From Oryza sativa Japonica Group (lineage: Eukaryota > Streptophyta > Magnoliopsida > Poales > Poaceae): a stretch of 64,000 bases of DNA. The translations under genes and the position numbers were made by a program. Below the pieces are notes generated by a model. That model searched no databases and had not been told where the DNA came from. It worked only from the letters and a program-made list of their open reading frames with translations. This document shows, piece after piece, positions 29,998 through 42,505 of this stretch. Where the stretch lies: positions 36,919,001-36,983,000 of the forward strand of contig NC_089037.1 in NCBI RefSeq assembly GCF_034140825.1, given 5' to 3'. Every line of letters starts with the position of its first letter. Positions within the stretch are counted from its first letter, which is position 1.

Positions 29998-30903
29998 TTG
30001 AAGGTTGCCCAATGACCTCATGGCTGCACTCGCGTTCATGATCATTTGTTGGCAGTTTACATTTTTATTGTGATACCTCCCTGCTAATACTTCCAGAAGA
30101 AGTAGTATACTATGTTATTAGCGTTCCTTTAAATCCATGTGGAAATCAGTAAATGCTGGTGTCATACTACGATTTTAGTTAAGACACTGAGATGGCGTGC
30201 TGACTGTTCTTAATAAGTAGCGGTGACTTTTGCTTAGGACACCTCCCAACATTCTGTTGTTTATGATGTTGCAATGCTACACGCCCGTGTGTGCTTGGCA
30301 GTTTAATTACGTGATGCTCTTGTTTTGGCTTAGAGATATGATATATTTGCAACCATTGTTCAAATTTCATCTGGAACACCGAGCGATTGGTCGCTGGTTG
30401 TTTTTGTTCAGCTATCCATGTTTTCAGAGACTTTGCAAGGCATGACTAATGTCCTCTGACCTTAAGGACGCAGATGCCTATGCCTTCAGAAGAGATGCGG
30501 TTGTTATGCACAGGGCACAGTTTCGTCACACGTTTCTACCTCATGGCAAAAACAATCATAGACAGTTGACTTTGACCACAGTGTGATGTATATCGATCAA
30601 ACAAACTCCCAGCTAAAATGTGGTGCGTATGGGCTGAGAAAGACCATGTCTTCGAGCAACCAAAAAAGTCCTTCAAAATCTCTTGATATCAGTATAAGGG
30701 AAGTTCATAATTGATTTCCTCTTACACATGAATTTCTCTTCTACTATGGCAATGCTAGCAATTCAATTAGGGCTTTGCACTCACAAACTTAGCGTCCGCG
30801 CTTACTAGGGACACTAACAAGCAATAGCAAGAGAAGATATGGAGGTTCCAATATCATGTGGACAGCAGCAAAATTCCACACGACCTACAATGCGTGGAGA
30901 GAA
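29998..30903. other. Convergent 3' gap
   Basis: Contains the 3' UTR of the TMEM70-like gene and probably that of BCCIP. No further gene seen. Confidence 0.6.
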
Positions 30904-33147
30904 CTATTCAGATAGTAGATCCTCCAACTTCTTTCGGAACTTCGGAATTGCTTCAGCTTTGACGGCCATCACTAAGCCCATCTCCTTGTAATTCTTCATC
31001 TGAAAGGGTAGACAGGGAGTCCATTCAATTTAGGTGTACACAACATCAAACTTAGAATGATGCATGTTCAGATTCTGCTTGAAATGGTGAGCTAATGATC
31101 ATCAGAAGAAGAAAGATATAACGAAAGCATAACACAAAGGAACGAATGTTCCTACTTCACATGATTGGGATTTGGTCATTTGGCTACTACTACCTCTGTT
31201 CCTAAATATACAGCGTTTGTTGATTTTTTGGACATATGTTTGACTATTTGTTTTATCAAAAAAATTATGCAAATATGTAAAAACTCGTGCTTAAAGTATT
31301 TTTAATTATAAAACAAAATAAATGATACTTACATATTTATTAAAACGAATAGTCAAACAGATGTCCAAAAGATAACAATATCAATCCAGGTACCAAAGGA
31401 AATTTGTAGTGCCAGTGCCACAAGTGAACCAGTTCCAGATGCTGAAAGTAACTATGAAAATATGAATAAAAGAACAGCATAATAAAGCCTGAAGTACTTA
31501 TACACAACTAACCTCTTGCTGAGCCGATTGTTCAGAACGTATTGGGAAAGTGAACGACCATGAAGAAAGCTGAGGAAGAAAGTTTTGTTACCACATCAAA
31601 CAGAACTGCACAAAGAAAAATTAATCTCAGATTGTCAGTAGCATGTCCTGCTTGATACCTCGCGAAAAATTTCGTCTTCTAACTTAGGATAGATAATAGG
31701 CTCATCCTCTTCTGTACTGTTCTTTGCCTTTTGCTTTGCTGGAGTTTTCCTCTACACCAGATGGCAAAGACGTGTTATTCATACAGCTGAAGCAGTTACA
31801 ACAAGACAGGAACTTTCATATACAGAGCACAATTACACTTGAAAAATGATCTATACAACATCTTACACGGAAATACTGAGCAACAAAACAAGTCGCTTTG
31901 AATATCAATGGGCAAAACAAACATGGAAACAAATTGCATTGCTCACCTCAAGTACTCTGACAACCATTAGGTACTGCTTGAACCGGAAGGAGTCCCGGAG
32001 TTCTTGTGTTGGCTTCAGATATGCGAGGACAGTTGAAAACACGTTATAAGAAAGTAGAGAAAAGAATGTGTTTCACACTATCTGAGCTCGACGTTCATAA
32101 AAGAAGGTGCTTGACAAACCTCGTCTTCTGTGGCCCATGAAACTTCGTCAAATAACGATTCATACATCTTGGGCACAAGTTCATATGGGAAATTCACAAA
32201 ACGGCGGCACACAAGCAGACCCACATCAGGTGCTTTGTCCCCCAGCATTTGCTTGAGCTTCTTCTTGGTATCCTTGTCACCACAAACAGCAAGCAGGTAA
32301 TCCTTAAGATCCTTCATACAGCGGTGCTCCTACAAGACAACACCAGCAAGTTGATTAATCAGAAGCCACCAGTGCAGCAAGACCTATGTATCTTGTGGAT
32401 GAAGCAGTGAGTAGGTTGAACATACACTGTATCTTCCAAGATTAAGCACGCTAATGAGACCAAACAGATCGTCATTGCCACCAGTGCTGCTTCCATCAGC
32501 ACCATTTCCTTCACCATCCTCTTCATCGTCAGCAATCTTGACAACCGTACCCACCGTGGTCTGCTCAAGGATGAGGTCGACGAAGCCAGTGAGATCCCAC
32601 GGCTTGGAGTCGAGGTAGGTCTTGAGCAGCAGCTTGACGCCATGGAAGTCGCCGGGCTTGGGGTCGTAGAAGGCGAAGTCCGCTTGCACCGTATCGAGCT
32701 AGGAGCACCAATCCGAAGAGCAACTCGCATCAATCGATGAGTAGGAACTCCAGAGAGGCTAGAACCAAGGTAGAGGTAGGCACTCACCTCCTCCGACGCG
32801 TCGTCGCTGTCGTCGGAGTCGCTGCTGTAGCTCTCGTCGTCACTGCTGTAGCGCTCCTCGTCGCTGGAAGGCTCGGCCCGCTTGGCGCGCTTGGGCGGCG
32901 GCATATCGCGACTGGAGCCGGCGATTCCTGGAGAGCGGCGAGGCGTGAGAAGGAGGTAGCGAGGCCCCGGCGACGGCGTTGCCAATTAAGTGTAAGCACG
33001 CGTACCTGAAGGGATTTCGTCGGCGGCGGCGGCGGGTGGATCCTCGGGGGGAGGTAGTGGTTTAGAGGAGGAGGCGGAGAAGAGGAGGGAGCGAGCGAAC
33101 GGGGAGAATCCGGCGAAGGGAGCCGGGCGCTTTCGGTCGCCGACCAT
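30904..33147 (-). CDS. BCCIP: BCCIP/BCP1 homologue, 358 aa, eight exons
   Basis: Exons 33147-33006, 32927-32788, 32698-32426, 32329-32120, 32012-31947, 31751-31659, 31569-31513 and 30999-30904 all join in frame with GT-AG borders. A basic/acidic N-terminus (MPPPKRAKRAEPSSDEER and a Ser/Asp run near 70-93) precedes the BCP1 domain: VQADFAFYDPKPGDFHGVK, ISVLNLGRYSEHRCM, LVCRRFVNFPYELVP and the C-terminal LSSWSFTFPIRSEQSA. Yeast Bcp1 is a chaperone for ribosomal protein Rpl23 and acts in nuclear export; human BCCIP binds BRCA2 and p21. The start at 33147 (MVGDRKRPAPFAGFSPFARS) is chosen because the next upstream in-frame ATG, at 33240, sits inside the promoter motif cluster; that start would add 31 aa. 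Confidence 0.92.
31191..31390. mobile_element. Degraded Stowaway-like MITE
   Basis: Arms 'acctctgttcctaaatatac' and 'gatttttggacatatgtttgact' on the left, 'aatagtcaaacagatgtccaaaa' on the right, are inverted copies. It lies in the BCCIP final intron (31000-31512). Confidence 0.5.
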
Positions 33148-33467
33148 GATCGCCGAGCAGTCGGCGGCGGCGGCGGCGGCGGCTGGTTCGGAGAGGGAGG
33201 AGAGGCTTGCCTTCTCCAATGGAAGTAGAACGAGGCCCATGCATCAAGGCCCTGTTTGTTGGGCCGCAAGGTGAGTCGAGCTCCGTGCAGCCCATATTGT
33301 TAATGGGCTGGAAGGCTAATGCGACAAATGTGAGAGGCTGGGCCCACGCGACATCGACGAAGCGGGCCCACCTCTCTCGATAAATAAGCCGACCCAAGCC
33401 TCAAAACACCAACCAACCAACCAAAGAAAGAAAAGCTCGACTCGAGCTCGCCGCGATTGAATCGCGC
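33148..33467. promoter_or_regulatory. Divergent promoter of BCCIP and the cyclotransferase
   Basis: Only 320 bp separate the two start codons. Five TGGGCY/GGCCCA site II motifs lie at 33259-33265, 33289-33295, 33303-33309, 33338-33347 and 33363-33372. GATAAATAAG at 33379-33388 is a possible TATA-like box for the plus-strand gene. Site II elements bind TCP factors and are common in promoters of ribosome and mitochondrial genes. Confidence 0.65.
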
Positions 33468-34034
33468 ATGGGCACGGCGGCGGGCGACGCGGCGGAGCAG
33501 CCACCGGCGGCGCCGGAGGCGAAGAGGGCGGCGGCTCCACGGACGCTGGTGTTCACGTACGGCACGCTGAAGAGGGGCTTCTCCAACCACGGCCTCCTCC
33601 AGGACCTGGCCCGGGACGGCGACGCCTCCTTCGTGGGCGCCGCCACCACCGCGCCGCGCCTCCCGCTCGTCTGCGGGCCCTACCGCGTCCCCTTCCTCCT
33701 CAACCTCCCCGGCGCCGGACACCGCGTCTCCGGCGAGCTCTACGCCGTCACGCCGCGCGGGCTCGACCGCCTCGACGAGCTGGAGGGCGTCTCCCGCGCG
33801 CACTACGAGCGCCTCCCCATCTCCGTCCTCCTCGCCGAGGGCGCCCAGGTCGACGCCGTCGCCTACTACGCGCACCGCGGCTACGCCGACGACCTGTGGG
33901 CGCGCAGCGGCAAGAAGGGGTACCCGGAGTACTCGCCGGCCGTCGCCGACGGCTACATCCGCCGCAAGGATCGGCCGCAGCAGCTCACCTTCCTGGAGCA
34001 GATTCGGGTGTTCGTCTCATCGCAGTCATCGTAG
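33468..34034 (+). CDS. Putative gamma-glutamylcyclotransferase (AIG2/GGACT-like), 188 aa
   Basis: Single exon. After an Ala/Pro-rich lead of about 25 residues comes [24 protein letters not shown] (31-37) is the substrate-binding loop of the gamma-glutamylcyclotransferase-like fold. SGELYAV (88-94) and [10 protein letters not shown] (99-108) follow; E106 aligns with the general acid/base Glu of human GGACT (E82 in LDDFES). The length fits the family. GGACT cleaves gamma-glutamyl-epsilon-lysine to release 5-oxoproline; the plant substrate is unknown. The exon is very GC-rich, as in many intronless grass genes. The 3' flank at 34035-34300 is AT-rich. Confidence 0.9.
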   Translation: MGTAAGDAAEQPPAAPEAKRAAAPRTLVFTYGTLKRGFSNHGLLQDLARDGDASFVGAATTAPRLPLVCGPYRVPFLLNLPGAGHRVSGELYAVTPRGLDRLDELEGVSRAHYERLPISVLLAEGAQVDAVAYYAHRGYADDLWARSGKKGYPEYSPAVADGYIRRKDRPQQLTFLEQIRVFVSSQSS

Positions 34035-35634
34035 AACCCATCAATTAATCTCTTTTCTTTTCTTAATCTATTTTTCTTCTCTTTGCAATCACTCCTCCTA
34101 TTTGTGCGATAGCGTGCATGGGCCATGTGACAATCTCTTGTGATGAATGGATGATCACGCGTGCTACCTAACCTACCAGATCGCCATATCAGGCTATCGC
34201 TGATCGCGTGATCTGTAGTATCACATCCGTTTGTGTGGGGGTAAAATCAGCCATCTTCCTGTAATAAAATAGAATGATTTTCCATTAGACTCACTGATCA
34301 TTGGCTGTGAAATTTGCCGGCCGCCTGTTCATCAGTTATCTCGATCAAGGCTTCAACTTTTACTGTGGTATGCCGGCTCCTAGCTGGAAAATGTTGAGGA
34401 CAAAAACTCTTCTTCAACCCAAAGATAACACAACCATCCTGAATTTGGTTGTAGGGGACGCAAATTCAAAACCATAATTTTCTGGTCACAATAATTGATG
34501 TGTTCAAGATAACCTGCTCTGCTCTGAATTTTCTGTCATCTTAATTAATTACAGCTGCCTTGAATCGTTCAGACAATACACGATATCTTAGTTGACTCGG
34601 AAATAAAATGAACGAATGAATCTAAAGACGAGCCTTGCGTGGATTGCAAATTGGCAAAGGCAGCACAGATGCTCCCGTCACTCGCTTAGAATAACAAGCC
34701 ACAAACACAACACAAGAACAAAGAGAATTTGCTTTGTGCAAGATTCTTCTAATGCGATTACATCAAGAATCTGTTACTGTCAGTGTCACTGTCAACCATT
34801 TGCACAACGGGCGGGCCTTGACGTTCCAGCATTTTTGACGACGAAAAAGTGGAGAAAAGAGAGGAGACAAAATAACAGTCTTGCGTGGCACCGCCTGGAG
34901 TCCACGTCACTTTGAACGGCTCTGCTACAACGATACACCCGGCAAGACAGCAACTTGCATTGTGTTTATCATTGGTGGCTCAAAATCACAGCAAAACAAG
35001 CCATTGCAATATATAATATGATGTCGACAGACGGCTGTTCGCAAAGTACCATTTTTCCCACGATAAGCTGAATCTATCATACTCGACTGCCAGTATTTGG
35101 TCAGTTTCCATACACGGTTAGCTGAATCTTGCCTTCACAAATTAACAGTTTTTTTCCACCCTGCAAGATTGCATTATAATAAACCTGTAACATTTAAGCT
35201 ATCGACAGAGACGTCAGTAAAAGGAACAACCAGCCAGTTTGCAATAGCTTATCTGCTTATAATAGGAAGATGAACTCTAACTGGCAGTGGCACAGATCAC
35301 TGTGAGAAATAAGAAATAACATGACTGGTTCCATTTAGCACAGGCACATCAAAGTATACCTTTTCTTCCCAGCTATACCACTAACTGGAATGAATACCAT
35401 CGTATGTTTCAATCTTGTCAAGAAACGAATAAAAATATCTTCATGCGGACAGGGTTCCAACAATAGTAAAAAAGGAAAAAAGAATACAGACGCATAATTG
35501 CCAATCCTCTACTTTCATCTACATAGCTGTGCAACAAATGCTTCTCTGAGCTGCACCACATTTTAAACTCAATACGGTATTCTGTGCAGGTTTGCCAAAA
35601 CAAAAAATGCTAATGATCTCGCCCCATCAACCAC
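34035..35634. other. Convergent 3' gap, no gene seen
   Basis: Lies between the stops of the cyclotransferase and the ArfGAP gene. A 99-codon open frame at 34616-34915 has no domain. Confidence 0.5.
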
Positions 35635-38595
35635 TCAAAGGATTCTGTCGAGGTCGCTGATAAAATTGGAGGCTATAGATGTCAGCTTCTTTCCAGTTTC
35701 TCCAGCCATATTCTTGAGGGAAGACAGATCTTGAGATGCCTGCACAACAATCCCAGCAGGTAAGATATTTGTGCGTTTCAAGGATCAATCTTTGTACTGA
35801 ATAATTCAGTAGTAACTCAGTGTAGTAATGATTTGCATGCTCGGTTGCTTAAAAACTAAATATGCAAGAGGTGACAAAAGGCTGGCAATTATTTACAGAA
35901 TAACTACCTGGAATGATATTCTGTTGATGAGATCCGCAGCACTTAAATCCAGATTCGAGTCATCCATGTCGCGGCGGCCAAAAAGATCAGCACTTGAAAT
36001 GGACGAAGAACCCTGAATTAAAGGGGGAAAAAAAAGGAGAACCGTAAGGGAAAAAAAAGATGCAAACTTCTACAGAATATTCAAATGAAGTACTAGCACA
36101 AACATAAACAATAGACAAGAAATTTCAAGTCTGGAATGAAGTTAAGAATGCTTCGACAAGTTCGAAGGAGATGCAATGTAATGGTCCTCGGACAAAGAGA
36201 TGCTAAACTAATACGCACCGCAAACTTTTGAAGGGACATTTGAGCGTCTTTCTCTTCTCTGCTTTGATTGCCAAAAAACTGAGATGATGAAATTGCCTTT
36301 GCATTAGAGAATTTTTTCCTTGCTTCGTCAGTCTCCTGAATCTGAAAGGTATTCACGTCCAGTGTCAGTACTTATTAACATAACAAAAATCTACAAGCGG
36401 AAAACTATTTGATATAATAAGAACATGCTAGCAATAACAACAGCTTGCATAGAGAGAACTGACTTTTCCAAAGTTCAAAAGGTAATTATTCTGTGAAATT
36501 TGTAGATGTTCACTGATGATTAAACAGCAGAATGCAAGCATGCAGCAAATAAAGGAAGGGGAAATGACATCATGAAATCAAAACAAGTCAAGCTAGTGGA
36601 TGCAGCAAAATCTAGTGCAGTGTTTACATTATCATAGAAAGTAAACTTTGCAAACTTATGTATTGATCAGAAAAGTCAATCTATTTATTATTTACTTATT
36701 GACATAGCACAAACATTGGTTCAATATTTACCTGGGTCTTTGTGGCAGCTGTGCTTGTTTTCTTTTGGAACCCATTATCCATTCCGTACTCTTGAAAGAA
36801 GTTTGATGATTTTGGTGGTGCTACGTGGCCAGTCATTTGAGTTCCTCCATTTCTTGAATCAACTGCTGGCTCATTCTCCACATATTCAAAACGTGAATGC
36901 AAGGACGGGCCACTTTTTGTGGTGGAAGTAGTCATTACTGGGGCAGCAGGTTTTGGCTCTTCAGGTTTCTGATCATACAGGCTTTCACTTGGCTGCAACA
37001 TAAAGGCAAAGGTCAGTCCTTAATGTTCACATCATATAGATAGAAGAGAGGAGGTATATTAAATATTAACTGTGGGAAGGAACCAAACACATGCATACAT
37101 AGCGCTAATGATCCACAGTGTTACCTTTGTGGTGAGCTTTTTAACACCAAGCCCTCCAGTCTTGCCTCCAATCTTCTTCGCACCAATGGACTTCTTTACA
37201 GAAGTGGCAAAAGTGGGATGAGTAGGGGCTTTTGGTGTCTGCGTAGGTGCTTTTTGCGAATTGGTGACATCAGGTTCCTGCTTCCCATTGGTATTCTCTG
37301 CTGGTGCCTCTGGTAGCTTGAACTCAGGGAAGTCATCGGATGGATTTTGTGGTTGAGACGCTGCAACTGGCGACGATGGCAAGACGTTATCAGCAGAACT
37401 CTTGGCAACTTCCTTTTGCAGTATCTGCCTGTACAGCTCAGCAGCCCTTGACGTGTACTTTGCGTCGACCTTGCCACCATCTGTCCACCCGTGCTGTTTA
37501 AAGAAAGCATGGGCACGATTGTTGCCTCCAAAAGCCATCATCTTCAGTTGATCTGGAGTCCATGAATCTAGGTTTGTTGACCTATAGAAAATACATACGG
37601 ATTGTATAAGAGAAAGTGAAAATAAAATGGGTACAGTTTTGACATTTGGCAGGCACAATACTAGTACTTTTGCGGAGTATCAAAGCAAGGCATTTTATGA
37701 TTTTTTTTTTTGTGTGGTAGAAACAACACAATAAGACAAACGTGCAGCATCATGAGATGGGTAGCAATGTAGCATAGCCATAGTAGTGATCATAGATATA
37801 GCAGCCAGCAATGAAGTTCAATATGTTCATTGCAGAAAAATATAACGAAGTAGTAGGTGATTTACTGTGAATGCGCATATGGATCTGTTAGACCAAAATG
37901 TGTAACTTGTGAATGCAAATGCCGATGGGATGAAGGTGTAAAGCAGGTATTGACGTTGATGGCCCAAGAACCTAGATCTCCGGCTGCATTCCCCACCAGA
38001 TGGGCTGTACCAAAAATAGGACCTTTTTTTTTTCTTTTTGATGAAAGGCTCGGCCAGATCCACCAAACCCAGCAACCACAGGCACCTATGCGCTGTACCA
38101 TATCCCTTTTTTGGGGGGTAAAGAAGAAAAAGGGAAGTATTATTGAGATCGTTGAGCTGGTCTGCGCTAGTTCCTAGGAGTCGTGATGGGCTTAGAGTTG
38201 GTTGGTGATGGAAAGATGAGGAAAGGAATCGGATGTGATGGCGTGGGCGGATTGCAGATCTTGTGAGGGGAGGGGGCGTGGATCGGGATGGGAAGGGGGG
38301 GTAGAAAGAAACCTGACGAAGGTGATGTGGACGCCGAGGCTGCGGTGGACGGCGGAGCAGTCGAGGCAGAGGAAGATGCCGTAGGTGACGGAGGCCCAGG
38401 TGGGGTTCTTGGCGCTGCAGTCGAAGCACATCTGGGAAATTAACAAGCACACGACAATACTAGTACATGAGATCTGACTCTTGAGGCGAAGAAGAAGAAG
38501 AAGAAGATCTGAGAGGAGGAAGTTACCTTGTTCTCGGGCTTGGCCTTGAGGCGGCGGAAGACGGCGTTCTTGTCGGTGAAGGCGTCGAACGCCAT
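35635..38595 (-). CDS. ADP-ribosylation factor GTPase-activating protein (ArfGAP2/3 type), 412 aa
   Basis: Exons 38595-38527, 38431-38313, 37581-37125, 36992-36732, 36341-36219, 36012-35908 and 35739-35635 join in frame. The ArfGAP zinc finger is complete: C25-x2-C28-x16-C45-x2-C48, then the arginine finger R53 in [21 protein letters not shown] Ser/Pro/Lys-rich middle contains a Gly/Lys block ([19 protein letters not shown]). The C-terminal half has SRFEYVENE and '[25 protein letters not shown]', the coatomer-linked repeats of the ArfGAP2/3 class (Arabidopsis AGD8-AGD10). It should stimulate GTP hydrolysis on Arf1 at the Golgi in COPI traffic. The first 23 residues form a small separate exon. 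Family certain; paralogue unsure. Confidence 0.95.
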
Positions 38596-40055
38596 GGCTG
38601 CTGCCTCTCTTGTCAGGCAGGCAGCCCAGCCCAGCAGCAGAGATCTGGGACGCCGAGGCGAGGATGCTTGTTTTGCGAAACAAACAATTAATTGCAGTTT
38701 GGTGGTGGCAAGGGAGAGGAGAGGAGAGGAGAGGACTCTTTTTGTGGAGTAGGTAGGGCTCGCTATATACAATACCACCAGCGAGGAGAGCAACGTCAAC
38801 CAATTAGGCGGAGCGCGAGCCGACGACCGTGCGCGCAACGCGACGCAACCCAACCCAATTCACCGTCAGGCAAAGGCAACCAAGCCGAAGGAACCTTCCT
38901 TCCTTCCCTTCTTTGTGAATGTCAAATTATCAATGGTTTCTTCTTCCCTGGCTGGCCTTCAACACTAGCAACGCCAGGCTGACTCCTAGTCTCCCTCCCT
39001 GACCCTCCTCGCGAGCGTTTCCCCCTTTACTTTTTTTGACCACCACCACCTTAATTATTATTTGCCTCCATTCACCGCCCCTCGCTAAAAATGAAGCACA
39101 GTAAAAACAAGCCAGCCAGCACATATGCACTGTGCAACACACAGCCTCACGCTATTTTTAGGTATTCATTCATGATAATGTCGTACTCCTGCTAGCTGCC
39201 TTGGACGAGGCATCAACAACTAACCTGGATGAATGGATGGATGACCTGCCGTGCCGCCTCATCATAGATCCCAGTCGGTGCGATTCCAAGACCCGCTACC
39301 AAACTTCACTCTTCTGCTTTCGTCCTTTGCCTCTCTACCCGTCTCTCTCTCATCAACCATGCACCTTCCAACTCATCACTACTATCACTGCTCCTACCAG
39401 CTACTCCTTCCGTCCCAAAATGTTGCTACCTACCCATCTTAAAACAACGAATCTGGACAGAGGATGGGAGGTCTATCCAGATTCGTTATCCTAGGATGTG
39501 TGTAGCAACATTTTAGGACAGATGTAGTAGTACTAGGATTCAGCACTGTGAATACCGTGGAATAATAATCATATTCTCACACACTTGTTTCTTTCCTAAT
39601 CCTAAACATATTCCATTATAAAACTGTGATTTGAATCAACTAAAAGCGATGAATTCTTCCTCTCATGTATTGCTCACCTTCATCATAAACAGGGCGACCA
39701 AAAATGTGCAGCAACATGGCAAAGTGGTTTGTTACACAACTGCTTTGACTTCTTCCTGAGTTACAAAAAGGCATTTCTTCCTTGCTCATCTAAACAAACG
39801 ACAGTTCCCTCGCTACTAGTACTACAAACGAACTCACTAGTCACTACCAAAGCAGCTCAACATTCACAAAAAATGCGAACAAGGCGCTACATATTTCCTG
39901 CCGGATCGCTCCACCATCCATGCACATCTATGAGCCAATTTCAAACATCAATAATGCACCAAGAGTCCCCACGCGTTTCATATTCAAAACATGAGCTGCT
40001 ACAACCTTGTGCTTCTGCAATGTTGAGGCGTTTTCTATCGCATGATTGCCTCCTC
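38596..40055. other. Gap between ArfGAP promoter and RRP46 3' end
   Basis: Holds the ArfGAP 5' flank and one short MITE. Purine runs near 38720 ('gagaggagaggagaggagag'). Open frames at 38930-39494 and 39729-40115 show no domain; the latter overlaps the RRP46 last exon on the other strand. Confidence 0.5.
39404..39526. mobile_element. Short Stowaway MITE
   Basis: The left arm CTCCTTCCGTCCCAAAATGTTGC and the right arm GCAACATTTTAGGACAGATG are inverted. The inner arms 'acgaatctggacagagg' and 'ctatccagattcgt' also pair. About 123 bp. Confidence 0.7.
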
Positions 40056-42187
40056 TCAGACATCTCCAGGTGCCTGCTTCTGCAATGTTGTCCTCATAAA
40101 ATCCGAGATCCGTGACGATGCAGCAAGGCCCCTCTCTATGCAGCTGAAATAATCTTCCTCTTTACATGAGACAGAAAGGGGACATGTTTAGAGCCACAAT
40201 ATATGCATCCCTATATCTATAATGTCCAGAAGAACACATCAAGCTGAGGCACAAGATATAACCATACCGGACATCACTCCATGGGTAATGGAAGTTATCA
40301 ATCCTCTCTCAGAATCCTCCTCTTTCTGGTTTGGTTCTTTTGAACTAGCAGACTTGCGTGAATTGGGGAACACCAAATGAGCAAATGATTTCAATTGCTG
40401 CAGATGACAGCAAACAGTAACATTAATGCATATGCACTCCTAAAGATGTTCTCAGCATTAACTTATTTAGATTTTCAACAGTTAAGACTATACACAATCA
40501 ACATAACATTTCAGAAGATGATACCTGACAACTAGACCCACCTAGAAACCAATATGATAACTTTCCACAGAGTAGAGGGATTAAAAATGTACTTGTTGTC
40601 CACAAGTTTAAAGAGCGAATTATGAACCAATAGTTCTAAGATGTTTTTTAGGGAAGAAACGAGATAAAAATTCGTTCTTTCCTTTCCTAGTGCAGAGGAC
40701 TTAATCAAAACGAGAAATTTCTACCTGCTCTTCTGCTTTGTTTGTGTCCAAAATCACTTCACCATCCTCCAGTACTCCACAACCAATTGCAACTGCATCA
40801 CAAAAGCTTATGAGATATATTTCATCAATGAGCATACAAAGATTACTAACTTACCTGCAAGATGTTTCAAGGGGATGCCAGCAAAAACAAGGGCTGCGCA
40901 GCAAGCATTAATTGCACATGGAAGAAGCTAGACTTAGTCAAGGATTGTGCTTGATTGAAATCTTGAAGACCGAAATACTAAGAATCTGTGAATATTACAA
41001 AGAACATACTACATGTTGATATCTGCTATAGCAGGCCATGCCCATTCATATAAAGCACGCTGTATACAGTATGTTGATTGGAAGACTACTCAGAAAAAGC
41101 ATGGAACCAGGGACTTCCATCAATACTTGGCATTTTCTCATCACAAGTCAGTTATATTAGCCGGCCAAAACAAACATTTTGCGAGGCAAAGAATTCAGGA
41201 ATAAAACAACGAACCACTTATCCTAACTGTAGACAACCAGCTGAAATTAGCAGTTAGCTTATGAGATTCACAGAGATACAGGAAATTAAATTCAAATGCC
41301 AATCTACTGCAGCTAGTAGCCAAAAATCTGAAATCATTCCTATATCAAGTACAATGTTCATAATCCAAAAGGCACCCAGAAACAATACTAAGTAGTACAT
41401 TACGGCAAAAGGATACAGAACCATCATTGCCCACAACCTGCAAACAAAAGGATAACTAAATTAAAGGCAAAACGATATAAGGCAGTGGCATGATGCACTA
41501 AACCTAAAGTACGCTTGATATGGCACGCTAAGAAAATGAAGTTTGACAATAAGTCAGCAATAATATAGCAAGCTTGAATCAGTAAGCAAACTCAATGAAG
41601 ATTTTGTAGCAATCAGCGTCCTTAAAGCAGGGACAAGAGAGTACAGACAGTCAACTTGCGTGGCACAACACAAGAGCAATGATTCTAACACAATTTGTCA
41701 ATAAGTATAGGTAGAACAAAACAAATGCAAAGCAATAGCCATAGCAGCATGGGAAGGGAGTAGATCTTATACCTGAAGAATGACAGAGGTGGTGGTGTTT
41801 GGATGAACAGTGAGCAGGCAAATGCTCTGCAATGTCCTCTTGAGCGTCATCTCATACTCCTTCTCTTGCTTCCCTGCAAATAAAAAATAAAAAATAAAAA
41901 TAGCACACCATTTGAGCGATTCAATTGGGCGAGCAGCGATAGCAAGCGTGGAGAGGAGAGTAGTTACCAATCTGGCCGGTCATGGGCTTCCAGACGACCT
42001 CAATGGATGCCTTCTCGGGATTCTCCCCCTTCCTGGTTCCCGGCTTTGGCCCGTACACGGCGGCGAGCACGATGGTGTCCCCCTGAGCCCACCGCGCGGA
42101 GCCATGGGCGCGGTCGAGAGGGTTGCGTGTGCAGGAGAAGGGGCGGAGCTGGTTCGGGTTCCGCCCGTCCGCGCGGCTCTCCTCCAT
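40056..42187 (-). CDS. RRP46: Exosome subunit RRP46 homologue, 236 aa, seven exons
   Basis: Exons 42187-41968, 41873-41773, 41437-41417, 40927-40855, 40792-40725, 40397-40268 and 40153-40056 join in frame with GT-AG borders. The RNase PH fold is clear: RADGRNPNQLRPF at the N-terminus, GSARWAQGDTIVLAAVYGP, then VVWKPMTGQIG, TLQSICLLTVHPNTTTSVILQVVGNDGS, LLPCAINACCAALVFAGIP and GVLEDGEVILDTNKAEEQ. RRP46 is one of six RNase PH-like ring subunits of the RNA exosome. Exon 3 is only 21 nt and codes VVGNDGS. For exon 7 the acceptor GAGGAAG/ATT is chosen because it gives SDYFSCIERG, like other plant RRP46 ends; reading through at 40268 would instead end after MVISCASA. The divergent partner is the RBM34-like gene. 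Confidence 0.9.
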
Positions 42188-42505
42188 CCTCTCTCCTTCG
42201 GCGATGGGAACCAGCGTGACGGCGGCGGCGGTCGTCGAACTCCAGAAACCCTAGAAAACCCCCTCCTCCTCCTGTCCTCCCCTTGTTCTACCATGCCACC
42301 GCGGCTCGTGCCAAGGATACAGACAAATCCTAGCCGTTCGATCTGAATCCAACGGTCGAGATCGCCCCAGCCTGTCCCCTATTCTGGGGCGAGTTCCAAC
42401 TAGGCGAAACCCCGCAACAAAAGAGTTTCCCCCTCCGCCTCCGAATCCCAACCCCACCGCCGCCGCCGCAAACCGTCTCGCCGTCGCCTCGCACCGGCGG
42501 CGAGA
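42188..42505. promoter_or_regulatory. Divergent promoter of RRP46 and the RBM34-like gene
   Basis: The two start codons lie 318 bp apart. A telo-box AAACCCTAG sits at 42246-42254. An imperfect palindrome 'ccgttcgatc..gaatccaacggtcgag' lies near 42333-42360. No obvious TATA box. Telo-boxes are known in promoters of ribosome-biogenesis genes, which fits both products. Confidence 0.55.

Noticed and set aside
34616-34915. Open frame of 99 codons
   Set aside because: No domain, ordinary AT content, and it lies in a convergent 3' gap.
40239-40268. RRP46 ending after MVISCASA by read-through of the exon 6 donor
   Set aside because: Splicing at 40268 to 40153 gives a C-terminus like other plant RRP46 proteins and a length near the family norm. 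The read-through form may still exist as an isoform.
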